The notes beneath the pieces are model-generated. The model did no database searches. It was not told where the DNA came from and saw only the letters and a list, made by a program, of their open reading frames with translations. Positions 41,102-49,506 of a DNA stretch of 64,000 bases are shown here, one piece after another. Within the stretch, counting starts at the first letter, position 1; the number at the start of each line of letters is the position of its first letter. Source of the stretch: Actinomadura spongiicola (GTDB lineage: Bacteria; Actinomycetota; Actinomycetes; Streptosporangiales; Streptosporangiaceae); contig NZ_QVNQ01000008.1 in assembly GCF_003432485.1 (NCBI RefSeq), positions 186,001 to 250,000 on the forward strand. The letters run 5' to 3'. The translations under genes and the position numbers were made by a program.

Positions 41102-42087
41102 CGCGTCCCCCGGTTCGCGAACGCCTCCAGCCGCCCCGCGTTCTCCTTGGTGACGATCGCCGGGCCGGTCAGCACGGGACGTCCGCCGCCGAGGACGTTG
41201 CCGTTGGTCCGCAGCAGCCACAGCTGGTCGACGGCCTCGTATCCCTGGAGGTAGGGCTGCTGGTCGACGGCGAACGCGACGGCGCCCGACGTGATCGAGG
41301 CGATGAGGTCCCGGTTGAGGTCGAACGTGCCGATCTTCGCGTCGCCGCCGGCCTCCTTGACCGCGTCGACGGCGGTCGCGGCGAACGGCGCACCCAGCGT
41401 CAGGATTCCGTCGACGCCGTCGTCGGCCTGGAGCTTGGCCGTGATCGACGACTTGACGCCCGGCATGTTCGCCCCTTGGACGAAAAGGTTCCGCATCGTC
41501 CCGCGGAACGTCTTCCTCGCCCCGGCGCAGCGGGCCTCCAGGCCGACGTTGCCCTGCTCGTGGACGACGCACAGGGCGTTCTTCGCGCCGATCCTCGTCA
41601 TCTCCGCTCCGGCGGCCTCACCGGCGATCGTCTCGTCCTGCCCGAAATGCGCGACCGCGCCGAGCCTCGCCGACTCGTGCTGACCGGAGTTGATCGAGAC
41701 GACGGGGATCTTCGCGGCGGTCGCTCGGGCCAGGACGTCCCGCATCGCGTCCGGCTTCGCGAGGGTGACGATGATCCCGTCGACCCTCTTGTCGATCTGG
41801 GCCTGGACGAGTTCGGCCTGCTTGCCGCCGTCCGGGTCGGCCGCGTAGAGGAATTCGGCGCCGTCCTTGGCGGCGGCGGCCTTGGCCCCCTTCTGCACGA
41901 TGTCCCAGAAGGTGTCGCCGGGGGCCGAGTGCGTCACCATGGCGATCTTCAACCGCGCGCCCGTGCCCTCCGCCTCCTCCTCGGCCTTCTTCCCTCCCTC
42001 GCTGCTGCAGGCGCCCAGCGCCAGCAGTCCCACGGTCGCCAGGGCCATCAGGCTCCTGGACGTCCCACGCGCGCACACGCCTCTCAT
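41098..42087 (-). CDS. Sugar-binding lipoprotein of the ABC transporter
   Basis: A 329-residue periplasmic-binding-protein-like lipoprotein (Peripla_BP_4 type). The lipobox LGAC places the modified Cys at residue 27. KIAMVTHSAPGDTFWDIVQK, IDKRVDGIIVTLAKPDAMRD and DGVDGILTLGAP are typical of ribose/inositol-type binding proteins. The ligand is probably a monosaccharide or inositol, as an IolG-like gene lies 108 bp upstream on the same strand. Confidence 0.9.
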   Translation of the reverse strand: MRGVCARGTSRSLMALATVGLLALGACSSEGGKKAEEEAEGTGARLKIAMVTHSAPGDTFWDIVQKGAKAAAAKDGAEFLYAADPDGGKQAELVQAQIDKRVDGIIVTLAKPDAMRDVLARATAAKIPVVSINSGQHESARLGAVAHFGQDETIAGEAAGAEMTRIGAKNALCVVHEQGNVGLEARCAGARKTFRGTMRNLFVQGANMPGVKSSITAKLQADDGVDGILTLGAPFAATAVDAVKEAGGDAKIGTFDLNRDLIASITSGAVAFAVDQQPYLQGYEAVDQLWLLRTNGNVLGGGRPVLTGPAIVTKENAGRLEAFANRGTR

Positions 42088-42195
42088 GAGGTCGCTCTCC
42101 GTTCCCCCCCGATTTCCACCCGATCGTTCGGTCAGAGGAGTCGATCACAGATCGCGGCGGCGGACGATATCCGAGGGGTAACGGTGCTGGAGCCC

Positions 42196-43206
42196 TCACC
42201 TGCGGACCTCGTCCGTCCCGACGGCGCGGCCCTCCCGCAGCGACATCTCGCACGCCTCGGCGAGGTAGAACGCCTCCAGCGCCTCCTCGGGCGGGCACGG
42301 GTTGCCGCGCCGTCCGGCGACCATGTCCACGAAGGCGCGCAGCTCGGCGTCATAGGCGTCGGCGAAGCGGTCCATGAACCCGCAGTAGGCGTTCCTCGGC
42401 TCGGGTCCCCGTTCGGGCAGGGGGGTCGCGGGCGTGCGGTCGTCCAGGCCGGTGACGATGCTGTCCTTGGACCCGAACAGTTCCAGGCGCGCGTCGTACC
42501 CGGCGGCGTTGTAGCGGGTGGCGGACACGACCGCGAGCGTCCCGTCGTCCAGGACGAGCAGGGCCGATCCGGTGTCGATGTCGCCGTGCTCGCGGAAGAA
42601 CTCGTCGCCCCGGTTGGCGCCGGCGGCGGTGACGCGGACGGCCTCGCGCCCGGTCACGAAGCGGATGAGGTCGAGGTCGTGGATCACGCAGTCGCGGAAC
42701 AGCCCGCCGGAGGACGGGACGTACTCGGCGGGCGGCGGCGCGGGGTCGAAGCTGCACGAGCGGACGGTGTGCAGCCAGCCGAGCCGTCCCGACATCAGGG
42801 CCTCCCGGGCCGCCGCGTTCCCGGCGTCGAACCGGCGCTGGAAGCCGACCTGGACGGGCACCCCGGCGGCCGTGGCGGCCGCCATGATTTGGAACGTTCC
42901 ATGAAGATCCGAGGCGAGCGGTTTCTCGCAGAAGACGGGTATGTCCGCGGACACCGCGCGCTCCACCAGCCCCGCGTGCGCGTCCGTGGCCGCCGCGACG
43001 ACCAGCCCGTCGAGCCCCGCGGCGAACAGCTCCTCGACCTCGTCCAACGCCCTCACCCGGGCCGCCGGGGACAGGCGGGCCGCGAGGTCGCGGGCGCGGC
43101 ACGGGTCCGCGTCGGCGACGAGCAGGGCCTCCACCTCGGGCAGCGCACCGAGGGCCACGGCGTGGCGCGCCCCGATGCGCCCCGCGCCGGCCAGTCCGAT
43201 CCTCAT
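42196..43206 (-). CDS. Gfo/Idh/MocA oxidoreductase, inositol 2-dehydrogenase-like
   Basis: A 336-residue NAD-dependent dehydrogenase. The Rossmann motif GLAGAGRIGARHA opens the protein; CEKPLA carries the catalytic-region Lys, and GGLFRDCVIHDLDLIRF carries the Asp and His used by inositol dehydrogenases (IolG). It probably oxidizes inositol or a related sugar brought in by the adjacent ABC transporter. The ribosome site GGAGGGG precedes the ATG. It lies first in the likely operon. Confidence 0.88.
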   Translation of the reverse strand: MRIGLAGAGRIGARHAVALGALPEVEALLVADADPCRARDLAARLSPAARVRALDEVEELFAAGLDGLVVAAATDAHAGLVERAVSADIPVFCEKPLASDLHGTFQIMAAATAAGVPVQVGFQRRFDAGNAAAREALMSGRLGWLHTVRSCSFDPAPPPAEYVPSSGGLFRDCVIHDLDLIRFVTGREAVRVTAAGANRGDEFFREHGDIDTGSALLVLDDGTLAVVSATRYNAAGYDARLELFGSKDSIVTGLDDRTPATPLPERGPEPRNAYCGFMDRFADAYDAELRAFVDMVAGRRGNPCPPEEALEAFYLAEACEMSLREGRAVGTDEVRR

Positions 43207-43338
43207 CGATCCCCTCCCGGTGGGCGGTCAGGTGAGCACGAGTGTGCTGGGGCGGTCCAGCGTCGTCAACGACCGGTTGGCGCGCATATCGGCAATGGTG
43301 GCGTCCGAATCCCCTCTACCCGCGCCGGCCCCGCCGAA

Positions 43339-43367
43339 GCGCCCGCGCCGGGTCCCGGCGCGGGCGC
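43339..43367 (-). terminator. Hairpin terminator after lon
   Basis: GCGCCCGCGCCGG and its exact reverse complement form 13-bp arms around a 3-nt loop, 12 bp after the lon stop. Confidence 0.75.
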
Positions 43368-43378
43368 CCGCGCGTTCT

Positions 43379-45775
43379 TCAGACCGCCACGGGCGTGGTG
43401 GCGGGCTCCAGGGCCAGTTCGAGCACCTCCCGGACGTCACTGACGGCGAACACCGTCAGGTTCTCCAGCACCTCCTTGGGGACGTCCTCCAGATCCGGCT
43501 CGTTGCGCTTCGGCACGATCGCGGTGGTGATGCCGAGCCGGGACGCGGCCAGCAGCTTCTGCTTCAGCCCGCCGATCGGCAGGACCCGCCCGGTCAACGA
43601 CACCTCGCCGGTCATCGCCACGTCCGAACGGACCGGCCGCCCCGACAGCAGCGACGCCAGCGCCGCCGTCATCGTGATGCCCGCGCTCGGGCCGTCCTTC
43701 GGGATCGCGCCCGCCGGCACGTGCACGTGGACGCCGCGCTCCTTCAGGTCGCCGACCGGCAGCTCCAGTTCCGCCCCGCGCGAGCGCAGGTAGCTGAGCG
43801 CTATCCGCGCCGACTCCTTCATCACGTCGCCGAGCTGCCCGGTGAGGGTGACCCCCGTGTCACCGGTCTCCCGGTCGGCCAGCGACGCCTCGATGTACAG
43901 GACGTCGCCGCCCGCGCCGGTGACCGCGAGGCCCGTCGCGACGCCCGGGACGCTCGTCCGCCGCTCGTTCCGGCTCAGCTCCACCTCCGGCGTGTACCGT
44001 GGCCGCCCGAGGTAGTCCCGCAGGTCGTCCGCGCGGATCGAGACCGGCAGGGTCGCCTTTCCGAGCGCCACGTTGGCCGCGACCTTCCGCAGGACCCGCG
44101 CGATCGACCGGTCGAGGGACCGGACGCCCGCCTCCCGCGTGTACTCGGCCGCGAGCAGCCGCAGCGCGTCCTCGCCGAAGTCGACCTCCGGCGCCTCCAG
44201 CCCGGCCTTGTCGAGCTGGCGCGGCAGCAGGTGGTCCCGGGCGATCGTGACCTTCTCGTCCTCGGTGTAGCCGTCCAGCTGGACGAGTTCCATCCGGTCG
44301 AGCAGCGGCCCGGGGATCGCCTCCACCACGTTCGCCGTGGCGAGGAACAGCACGTCGCTCAGGTCGAGCTCCACCTCCAGGTAGTGGTCGCGGAACGTGT
44401 GGTTCTGCTCGGGGTCGAGGACCTCCAGCAGCGCCGCCGTCGGGTCGCCCCGGTAGTCGGCGCCGACCTTGTCGACCTCGTCCAGGAGCACGACCGGGTT
44501 CATCGACCCGGCCTCCCGGATCGCCCGGACGATCCGTCCGGGCAGCGCGCCCACGTACGTGCGCCGGTGGCCGCGGATCTCCGCCTCGTCCCTGACACCG
44601 CCGAGGGCGACCCGGACGAACTCGCGTCCCATGGCCCGCGCGACCGACTCGCCCAGCGAGGTCTTGCCGACGCCGGGAGGCCCGGTCAGCGCGAGCACCG
44701 CACCGCTCCTGCGTCCGCCCACGACGCCGAGGCCCCGCTCCTCACGCCGCTTCCGCACGGCCAGGTACTCGACGATGCGCTCCTTCACGTCGTCGAGGCC
44801 GGCGTGGTCGGCGTCGAGGACCTCCCGGGCGCCGGCGATGTCGTAGGCGTCCTCGGTCCGCGTGTTCCACGGGATGTCGAGCACGGTGTCGAGCCAGGTG
44901 CGGATCCACCCGCCCTCGGGGGACGCGTCGGACGACCGCTCCAGCTTGTCGACCTCCTTCAGCGCCGCCTCGCGCACCTTCTCGGGCAGGTCCGCCGCCT
45001 CGATCCGGGCCCGGTAGTCGTCCTCCTCGTCGGCGGGGTCGCCGTTCAGCTCCGCCAGTTCCTTGCGGATCGCCTCCTGCTGCTGCCGCAGCAGGAACTC
45101 CCGCTGCGTCTTCTCCATGCCCTCCTGGACGTCCTTGCGGATCGTCTCCGCCACGTCCAGCTCGGCGAGATGGTCACGCGCCCACCCGATCACCAGGGTG
45201 AGCCGCTCCACCACATCCGGGGTCTCCAGCACCTCGACCTTCTGCTCGGGCGACAGGTACGGCGCGTATCCGGCGTTGTCCGCCAGGGTGGACGGGTCGT
45301 CGATCTGCTGCACCACGTCCACGACCTGCCACGCGCCACGCTTCTGCAGGATCGCGCTGACCAGGCTCTTGTACTCCTTCGCCAACTCCTGCGCCCGCCC
45401 GGAGGGCGTCGGGGACTCGATCTCGGTCCCCTCGACCCACAGCGCCGCGCCCGGCCCGGTCGTCCCGGTCCCGATCCGCACCCGCCGCACACCGCGCACG
45501 ACCGCGCCCGGCTCCCCGCCGGGCAGCCGTCCCTCCTGCTCGATCACACCGAGCGTGCCGACGGCGGCGTACTGCCCGTTCAGCCGCGGGACCAGCAACA
45601 CCCGCGGCTTGCCCACCGACCGGATCCCCGGCCCCTTGGCCTGTGCCGCCGCCCGCGCCGCCTCGATGGCGGCCCGGATCTCCCCGCTCTCGGACAGGTC
45701 CAGCGGCACCACCATGCCCGGCAGCACGACCCCGTCGTCCAGGGGCAGCACCGGCAACGTCAGGGTCTCGCTCAT
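43379..45775 (-). CDS. lon: Lon ATP-dependent protease
   Basis: A 798-residue LonA. The N-terminal substrate-binding LAN domain starts TLPVLPLDDGVVLPGMVVPL. A coiled-coil and helical bundle follow; Walker A GPPGVGKTS is near residue 365 and Walker B VVLLDEVDKV after it. The protease dyad is Ser in KDGPSAG near residue 695 and Lys in GGLKQK near 738. It degrades damaged and regulatory proteins in the cytosol. The ATG at 45775 has TTGGAG upstream; the longer open frame crosses the operator and is not used. An HspR-type site lies 38 bp upstream, so heat-shock control is expected. Confidence 0.97.
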   Translation of the reverse strand: MSETLTLPVLPLDDGVVLPGMVVPLDLSESGEIRAAIEAARAAAQAKGPGIRSVGKPRVLLVPRLNGQYAAVGTLGVIEQEGRLPGGEPGAVVRGVRRVRIGTGTTGPGAALWVEGTEIESPTPSGRAQELAKEYKSLVSAILQKRGAWQVVDVVQQIDDPSTLADNAGYAPYLSPEQKVEVLETPDVVERLTLVIGWARDHLAELDVAETIRKDVQEGMEKTQREFLLRQQQEAIRKELAELNGDPADEEDDYRARIEAADLPEKVREAALKEVDKLERSSDASPEGGWIRTWLDTVLDIPWNTRTEDAYDIAGAREVLDADHAGLDDVKERIVEYLAVRKRREERGLGVVGGRRSGAVLALTGPPGVGKTSLGESVARAMGREFVRVALGGVRDEAEIRGHRRTYVGALPGRIVRAIREAGSMNPVVLLDEVDKVGADYRGDPTAALLEVLDPEQNHTFRDHYLEVELDLSDVLFLATANVVEAIPGPLLDRMELVQLDGYTEDEKVTIARDHLLPRQLDKAGLEAPEVDFGEDALRLLAAEYTREAGVRSLDRSIARVLRKVAANVALGKATLPVSIRADDLRDYLGRPRYTPEVELSRNERRTSVPGVATGLAVTGAGGDVLYIEASLADRETGDTGVTLTGQLGDVMKESARIALSYLRSRGAELELPVGDLKERGVHVHVPAGAIPKDGPSAGITMTAALASLLSGRPVRSDVAMTGEVSLTGRVLPIGGLKQKLLAASRLGITTAIVPKRNEPDLEDVPKEVLENLTVFAVSDVREVLELALEPATTPVAV

Positions 45776-45812
45776 GCTCAGCTCCAAGTTCAGTCCGAAG
45801 ACCCAACACCAA

Positions 45813-45833
45813 GTTGAGTCATCCACACTCAAG
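45813..45833 (-). promoter_or_regulatory. HAIR element (HspR operator) of lon
   Basis: On the minus strand, CTTGAGT-N7-ACTCAAC matches the HspR inverted repeat consensus (CTTGAGT-N7-ACTCAAG) with one mismatch. HspR is the actinomycete repressor of dnaK, clpB and, in Streptomyces, lon. The site is 38 bp from the start codon, right for promoter occlusion. Confidence 0.85.
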
Positions 45834-46055
45834 AAACCGGAGCACGATTTTGTTTCCACAGCAACGTTCGCTCTCAGCGATCACGCCCGCCGCGGATGAA
45901 GCCACGTACCGCACCGTTGGGCGAAGCCGCGCAGTACCGCCCTAGGACATGAACAAGTGGTTCCGACTCGCCGGGGAGGTTTCCGGCTGCTTCTTCCCAT
46001 GGGACTCCTCGAAAATACGTTGACGGGTGCAGCGCCGGGACGGTCTCGTGGGTGG

Positions 46056-46943
46056 ATGGCCAAGATGCACGCCGGGGAGGCCGAGATCGATGCTGACCTC
46101 GTTCGGCGGCTGGTCGAAGGGCAGTTTCCGCAGTGGGCGGGAATGTCGATCGAGCCGCTCGTGTCCGGTGGGACCGTCAATGCCCTCTACCGTCTCGGTG
46201 ATGGTCTGACGGTTCGGCTTCCACTCACCGGAGCGGGCGTCAAGGACCTGGAACGGGAGCGGCGGTGGCTGCCTCGGTTAGCGCCCATGCTGCCCGTCAC
46301 GATTCCCACCGTCGTCGCGCTGGGCGAGCCCGGCGCGGGGTATCCGTGGGCGTGGTCGGTGCATCGGTGGATTGATGGTGAGACGCCCGTTGAAGGCGCC
46401 CTGGCTGAGCCTGAAGTACTCACGCGTGATCTGGGGACGTTCGTGCGGGTCTTGCGGCGGCTCGGTTTCGAGGGCGGGCCCGTGGCGTATCGCGGGGTTC
46501 CGCTGGCGACCGTGGACGTTTACACGCGGGAGGCGATCGAGGAGTTGCGCCGCACGGACGAACCCTTCGACGCGGACGCCGCCATGGCCGCCTGGGAAGA
46601 GTCGCTGGCCGTGCCCCCTTGGAAGAACGCTCCGTGCTGGGTGCATTCCGACCTCATGCCCAGCAACCTGCTCGTCGCCGGGGGCAGGCTCACCGCCGTG
46701 CTCGACTTCGCCACGCTCGGGGTCGGTGATCCGGCCTGTGATCTGATTCCCGCCTGGAATCTGCTGCCGGCGTCGTGCCGGGACGCGTTCAGGGAGACCG
46801 TGGACGTCGACGACGCGACCTGGGCGCGTGGTCGGGGCTGGGCGCTGTCCATGGCCGTCGTCCAGTTGCCCTACTACCGCGGCACCAACCCGGTCATCTC
46901 CGCCAACGCCCGTCACGTGATCGGTCAGGTCCTCGGCGGCTGA
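46056..46943 (+). CDS. Aminoglycoside phosphotransferase-family kinase
   Basis: A 295-residue APH-type kinase-fold protein. Motifs are GTVNALYRLGDGLTVRLP (nucleotide region), WVHSDLMPSNLL (catalytic loop, HxDxxxxN) and LDFATLGVGDPACDL (metal-binding Asp). Members phosphorylate antibiotics, sugars, choline or other small molecules; the substrate here is unknown. The frame is open from 45957; I favour the ATG at 46056 (or 46065) because family similarity begins there. Confidence 0.82.
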   Translation: MAKMHAGEAEIDADLVRRLVEGQFPQWAGMSIEPLVSGGTVNALYRLGDGLTVRLPLTGAGVKDLERERRWLPRLAPMLPVTIPTVVALGEPGAGYPWAWSVHRWIDGETPVEGALAEPEVLTRDLGTFVRVLRRLGFEGGPVAYRGVPLATVDVYTREAIEELRRTDEPFDADAAMAAWEESLAVPPWKNAPCWVHSDLMPSNLLVAGGRLTAVLDFATLGVGDPACDLIPAWNLLPASCRDAFRETVDVDDATWARGRGWALSMAVVQLPYYRGTNPVISANARHVIGQVLGG

Positions 46944-47632
46944 TCTTCCCGGCGCCGTGGGCAATGCGGGGGCAAAGTCGCGATCTTGATCACGATTCTT
47001 TGCGACGGGTGCGGTTTACGCGCGCATGACGTGCGGGTACTTACCGCAACGAGATTGTGACAATGAGTGAAGGAAAGATCCTCGGGGCGGCAAAGCCCCG
47101 GGTTCAGGACGCGGGAGGGCCGATGCGACGTCGAGAGCGCGTGATCCTCCTCCCGTGTTCCACCCCGCGCGGCCCGGTCCGTACGGCCGAGGGCGTCCAC
47201 GGCTCGTCCCCCCGCGACAGGCACCGTCCCCCAACGGGTGCGGCGGCGGGGACGCGCGGCGGCACACCTCGGGTCCTCGGCCGTACCGGACCGGCAGGGC
47301 CGCCCGCCGACCATCCCCGGAGCCCGGTGCCGCACGCCCCCGCGGCATCGGTGTCCCCCGCCGGCCGGGCCCGCGGCGCCGTCCAGTCGCGCCGCCGGCC
47401 CGGCCCCGGACGTTCGGGCGCCGACGTGGCGTCCGCACCCGTCCGCCGGACGGTCCTCCCGCCCGGCCCACAGCAGGAAGGGGGTGACGGTCAGGACCGA
47501 GACGAACCGGCGTCTCGCCGGTGAGATCAGCGGCGGCCGGAACTCCGTCCGACCCCCGTCCCGGCCGCCAGAGCAGCCTAGGGATCGCTGCGGATCCGGG
47601 CCCGTGGAGGCAGACGCCGCCACGGGCCCGCT
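46944..47632. other. 690-bp region without a supported gene
   Basis: Open frames on both strands here have low-complexity Arg/Pro/Gly translations and no ribosome sites or motifs. A short hairpin (CGGGGC-6-GCCCCG, about 47080-47097) lies in a stretch starting with an AT-rich block at 46980-47075 that could hold a promoter. It may carry a small RNA or leader or a decayed gene, but I cannot support either. Confidence 0.4.
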
Positions 47633-48559
47633 TCAGAGTTTCCTGCGCCAGACCTGCCCGTGGACGACGCTCCCGAAGCGCTCCACCGGCCGTTCCTCCG
47701 CTTCCAGGACGAACCCGGCGCGTGCGTAGATACGGTGCGCGGAATGTTGCAGCGCCGTCGTCCACAGCATCATCTCGGCGTATCCGACCTCGGTCGCGAA
47801 GCGGACGCACTCCTCGACCAGGGCTGATCCGACGCCCAGACCGCGAGTGTCCGGCTCGACGTGCAGCAGCCGCAGTTGGGCGACGTCGTCGTCGCGGCGG
47901 ACGCAGAAGACGCCGCCCACCCGGACGCCGCCGGCCTCGGCGATCCAGGCGTTCTCCCGCCGCGGGTCGTGGTTGCGCGCGTAGTCGGCGACGATCTCGG
48001 CGACGAGGGCCTCGTAGGTGCGGTCCCAGCCGCACTCCACGTCGTAGAGGGCGCCGTTGCGTTCCACGATCCACCCGAGGTCGCCGGGGCGCGGCGGGCG
48101 CAGCACCACGCCGCCGTCCCGGTCCGGGCGGTCGCCGAGGACGCCGTGGATGGTCCGCATCGCGGCGAGCAGGCCGGGTCGCTCGCCGGGCGGCAGCCCG
48201 TGCAGCAGGTCGCGGATCTCCGTCACGGACCGCTCGTCGAGCATCGCGAAGACCTCGCGGCCCCGGGAGGTGAGCCGGACGACCTGGCGGCGGGCGTCGT
48301 CGGGCGAACGCTCGCGGGTGATCAGCCCGTCGCTCTCGAACCGGGTGAGCATCCGGCTGAGATAGCCCGCGTCCAGCGCCAGGGCGCGGCGCAGGGCGAG
48401 GACCTCCGTGTCCGGCCGCTGCGCCAACTCGAAGACCACCCGCGCCTCGGTGAGGGAGTACGGGGACCGGACGAGCCCCTCGCCGAGCACACCGATGACC
48501 CCGGTGTAGAAGCGGTTGAACGCCCGGACCGTCTCGACGTCCTCCTCGGTCACCACCAT
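47633..48559 (-). CDS. MarR-GNAT fusion protein
   Basis: A 308-residue protein in two parts. Residues 1-145 form a MarR winged helix (SLTEARVVFELAQRPDTEVL, LDAGYLSRMLTRFESDGLIT, DDARRQVVRLTSRGREVF). Residues 150-308 form a GNAT acetyltransferase (LRPPRPGDLGWIVERNGALY, LLHVEPDTRGLGVGSALVEE with the acetyl-CoA loop, and IYARAGFVLE). Such fusions are widespread; they probably sense or acetylate a small molecule while controlling genes. A 17-bp palindrome lies just upstream and suggests autoregulation. Confidence 0.92.
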   Translation of the reverse strand: MVVTEEDVETVRAFNRFYTGVIGVLGEGLVRSPYSLTEARVVFELAQRPDTEVLALRRALALDAGYLSRMLTRFESDGLITRERSPDDARRQVVRLTSRGREVFAMLDERSVTEIRDLLHGLPPGERPGLLAAMRTIHGVLGDRPDRDGGVVLRPPRPGDLGWIVERNGALYDVECGWDRTYEALVAEIVADYARNHDPRRENAWIAEAGGVRVGGVFCVRRDDDVAQLRLLHVEPDTRGLGVGSALVEECVRFATEVGYAEMMLWTTALQHSAHRIYARAGFVLEAEERPVERFGSVVHGQVWRRKL

Positions 48560-48573
48560 CGCCGACCTCCAAC

Positions 48574-48590
48574 GTTTGACTCAGTCAAAC
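48574..48590. promoter_or_regulatory. Palindromic operator of the MarR-GNAT gene
   Basis: GTTTGAC-3-GTCAAAC is a perfect inverted repeat 15 bp before the start codon, with a GGAGG ribosome site between. AT-rich and exact in an otherwise GC-rich region, it fits a MarR dimer. Confidence 0.7.
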
Positions 48591-48630
48591 ATTACTGGAC
48601 GCGACGGCGGATCCGCCAGCCGTTCGGGGT

Positions 48631-48954
48631 TCAGACGTTCGCGACGGCCTCGGCCTTGCGCAGGGCCCGCGCGTCCCGCACGATCCCGCGTTCGACGAAG
48701 AAGGTCATCAGCGGGACGATGCCGCCGAGCACGATCATCACCATGCGGCTCAGCGGCCAGCCGGTGCGCCGCCACAGGTCGTAGGCGACCAGCAGGTAGA
48801 CCATGTAGAGGAAGCCGTGGACGGGCGCCACCACGCCCGCCAGGGCGGGCTCGTCGATCGGCGAGTACTTCAGGACCATCCCGATCACGAGCAGCACCAG
48901 CAGCGTGCCGACCACCAGCGCCAGGACCCGGTACCTGACCAACGCGCCTGCCAC
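48631..48954 (-). CDS. DUF3817 family small membrane protein
   Basis: A 107-residue protein with three hydrophobic helices: YRVLALVVGTLLVLLVIGMV, GVVAPVHGFLYMVYLLVAYD and LSRMVMIVLGGIVPLMTFFV. The HGFLYM motif and overall length match DUF3817 integral membrane proteins, of unknown function. The GTG at 48954, with AAAGG upstream, is the likely start. The 74 bp before the next minus-strand gene end hold nothing obvious. Confidence 0.82.
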   Translation of the reverse strand: MAGALVRYRVLALVVGTLLVLLVIGMVLKYSPIDEPALAGVVAPVHGFLYMVYLLVAYDLWRRTGWPLSRMVMIVLGGIVPLMTFFVERGIVRDARALRKAEAVANV

Positions 48955-49028
48955 AGGACACACCTTTCGTTCGACGGTCCGCACGGTGCCGGACGGCGTG
49001 TGCGGCCGGAGGGCGGCGGACCGCCGCG

Positions 49029-49385
49029 TCAGCCTCGTCCGCCGCTCTGGGAGTTGAGCCGGGCGAGGTAGCGGTTGTAGGCCGCCAGCGCCGGGTCCTC
49101 TTCCTCCTGGCGACGGATGATCTCCTGCTTGACCTCGGCCTCCGCGGGCTCCTCGATCACCTTCGGCGCCGGGCTCGTGCCCGCCCGCTCGTCGCGGATC
49201 ATCTTGACCCACATCACGATCACGAAGATCGCGAAGATCGGCCATTCGAAGGTGTACGCCCAGCTTCGGTCGTTGCCTCCCTGGGCGCGGTCGAACTGCC
49301 ACCAGCCGAAGCCGAGGAACGCGCCGCACAGCACGAGCGCGAGCACGTGCAGCCCGATCCAGCCAGGGGTGAGGAACCGTCGCAC
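49029..49385 (-). CDS. Small membrane protein with SURF1-like N-terminus
   Basis: A 118-residue protein. MRRFLTPGWIGLHVLALVLC and GFGWWQFDRAQGG form a first helix and the SURF1-like 'GxWQ' turn; WPIFAIFVIVMWVKMI is a second helix. The C-terminal 50 residues are charged and helical (VKQEIIRRQEEEDPALAAYN). It often neighbours a DUF3817 gene in actinomycetes, as far as I recall, and is here 74 bp upstream of it. The GTG at 49385 is 7 nt after TAGGCT, so it is probably leaderless. Confidence 0.72.
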   Translation of the reverse strand: MRRFLTPGWIGLHVLALVLCGAFLGFGWWQFDRAQGGNDRSWAYTFEWPIFAIFVIVMWVKMIRDERAGTSPAPKVIEEPAEAEVKQEIIRRQEEEDPALAAYNRYLARLNSQSGGRG

Positions 49386-49494
49386 GGCATCGAGCCTACC
49401 CCCGGTCACATGGACCTCGAACACGACCCCGCCCGTCCACCCGTACCGGATGGGGATCATCCTCCGAAACCCGGAAATTGTCGGCATTGGGCCC

Positions 49495-49500
49495 TACGTT
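49495..49500 (+). promoter_or_regulatory. -10 element for the leaderless SWIM gene
   Basis: TACGTT lies 6 nt before the ATG at 49507; no Shine-Dalgarno precedes it. Confidence 0.5.
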
Positions 49501-49506
49501 CTCGGC

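Noticed and set aside
42941..45817. Plus-strand open frame of 958 codons across lon and the dehydrogenase gene
   Set aside because: Antisense to two clear genes and without any domain pattern.
47040..47110. Possible riboswitch or leader RNA
   Set aside because: A small GC hairpin is present, but I could not match a known riboswitch core and no gene follows on that strand.
47057..47524. Possible 155-residue gene starting at 47057
   Set aside because: The translation is low complexity with no ribosome site, and other frames in the region are equally open.
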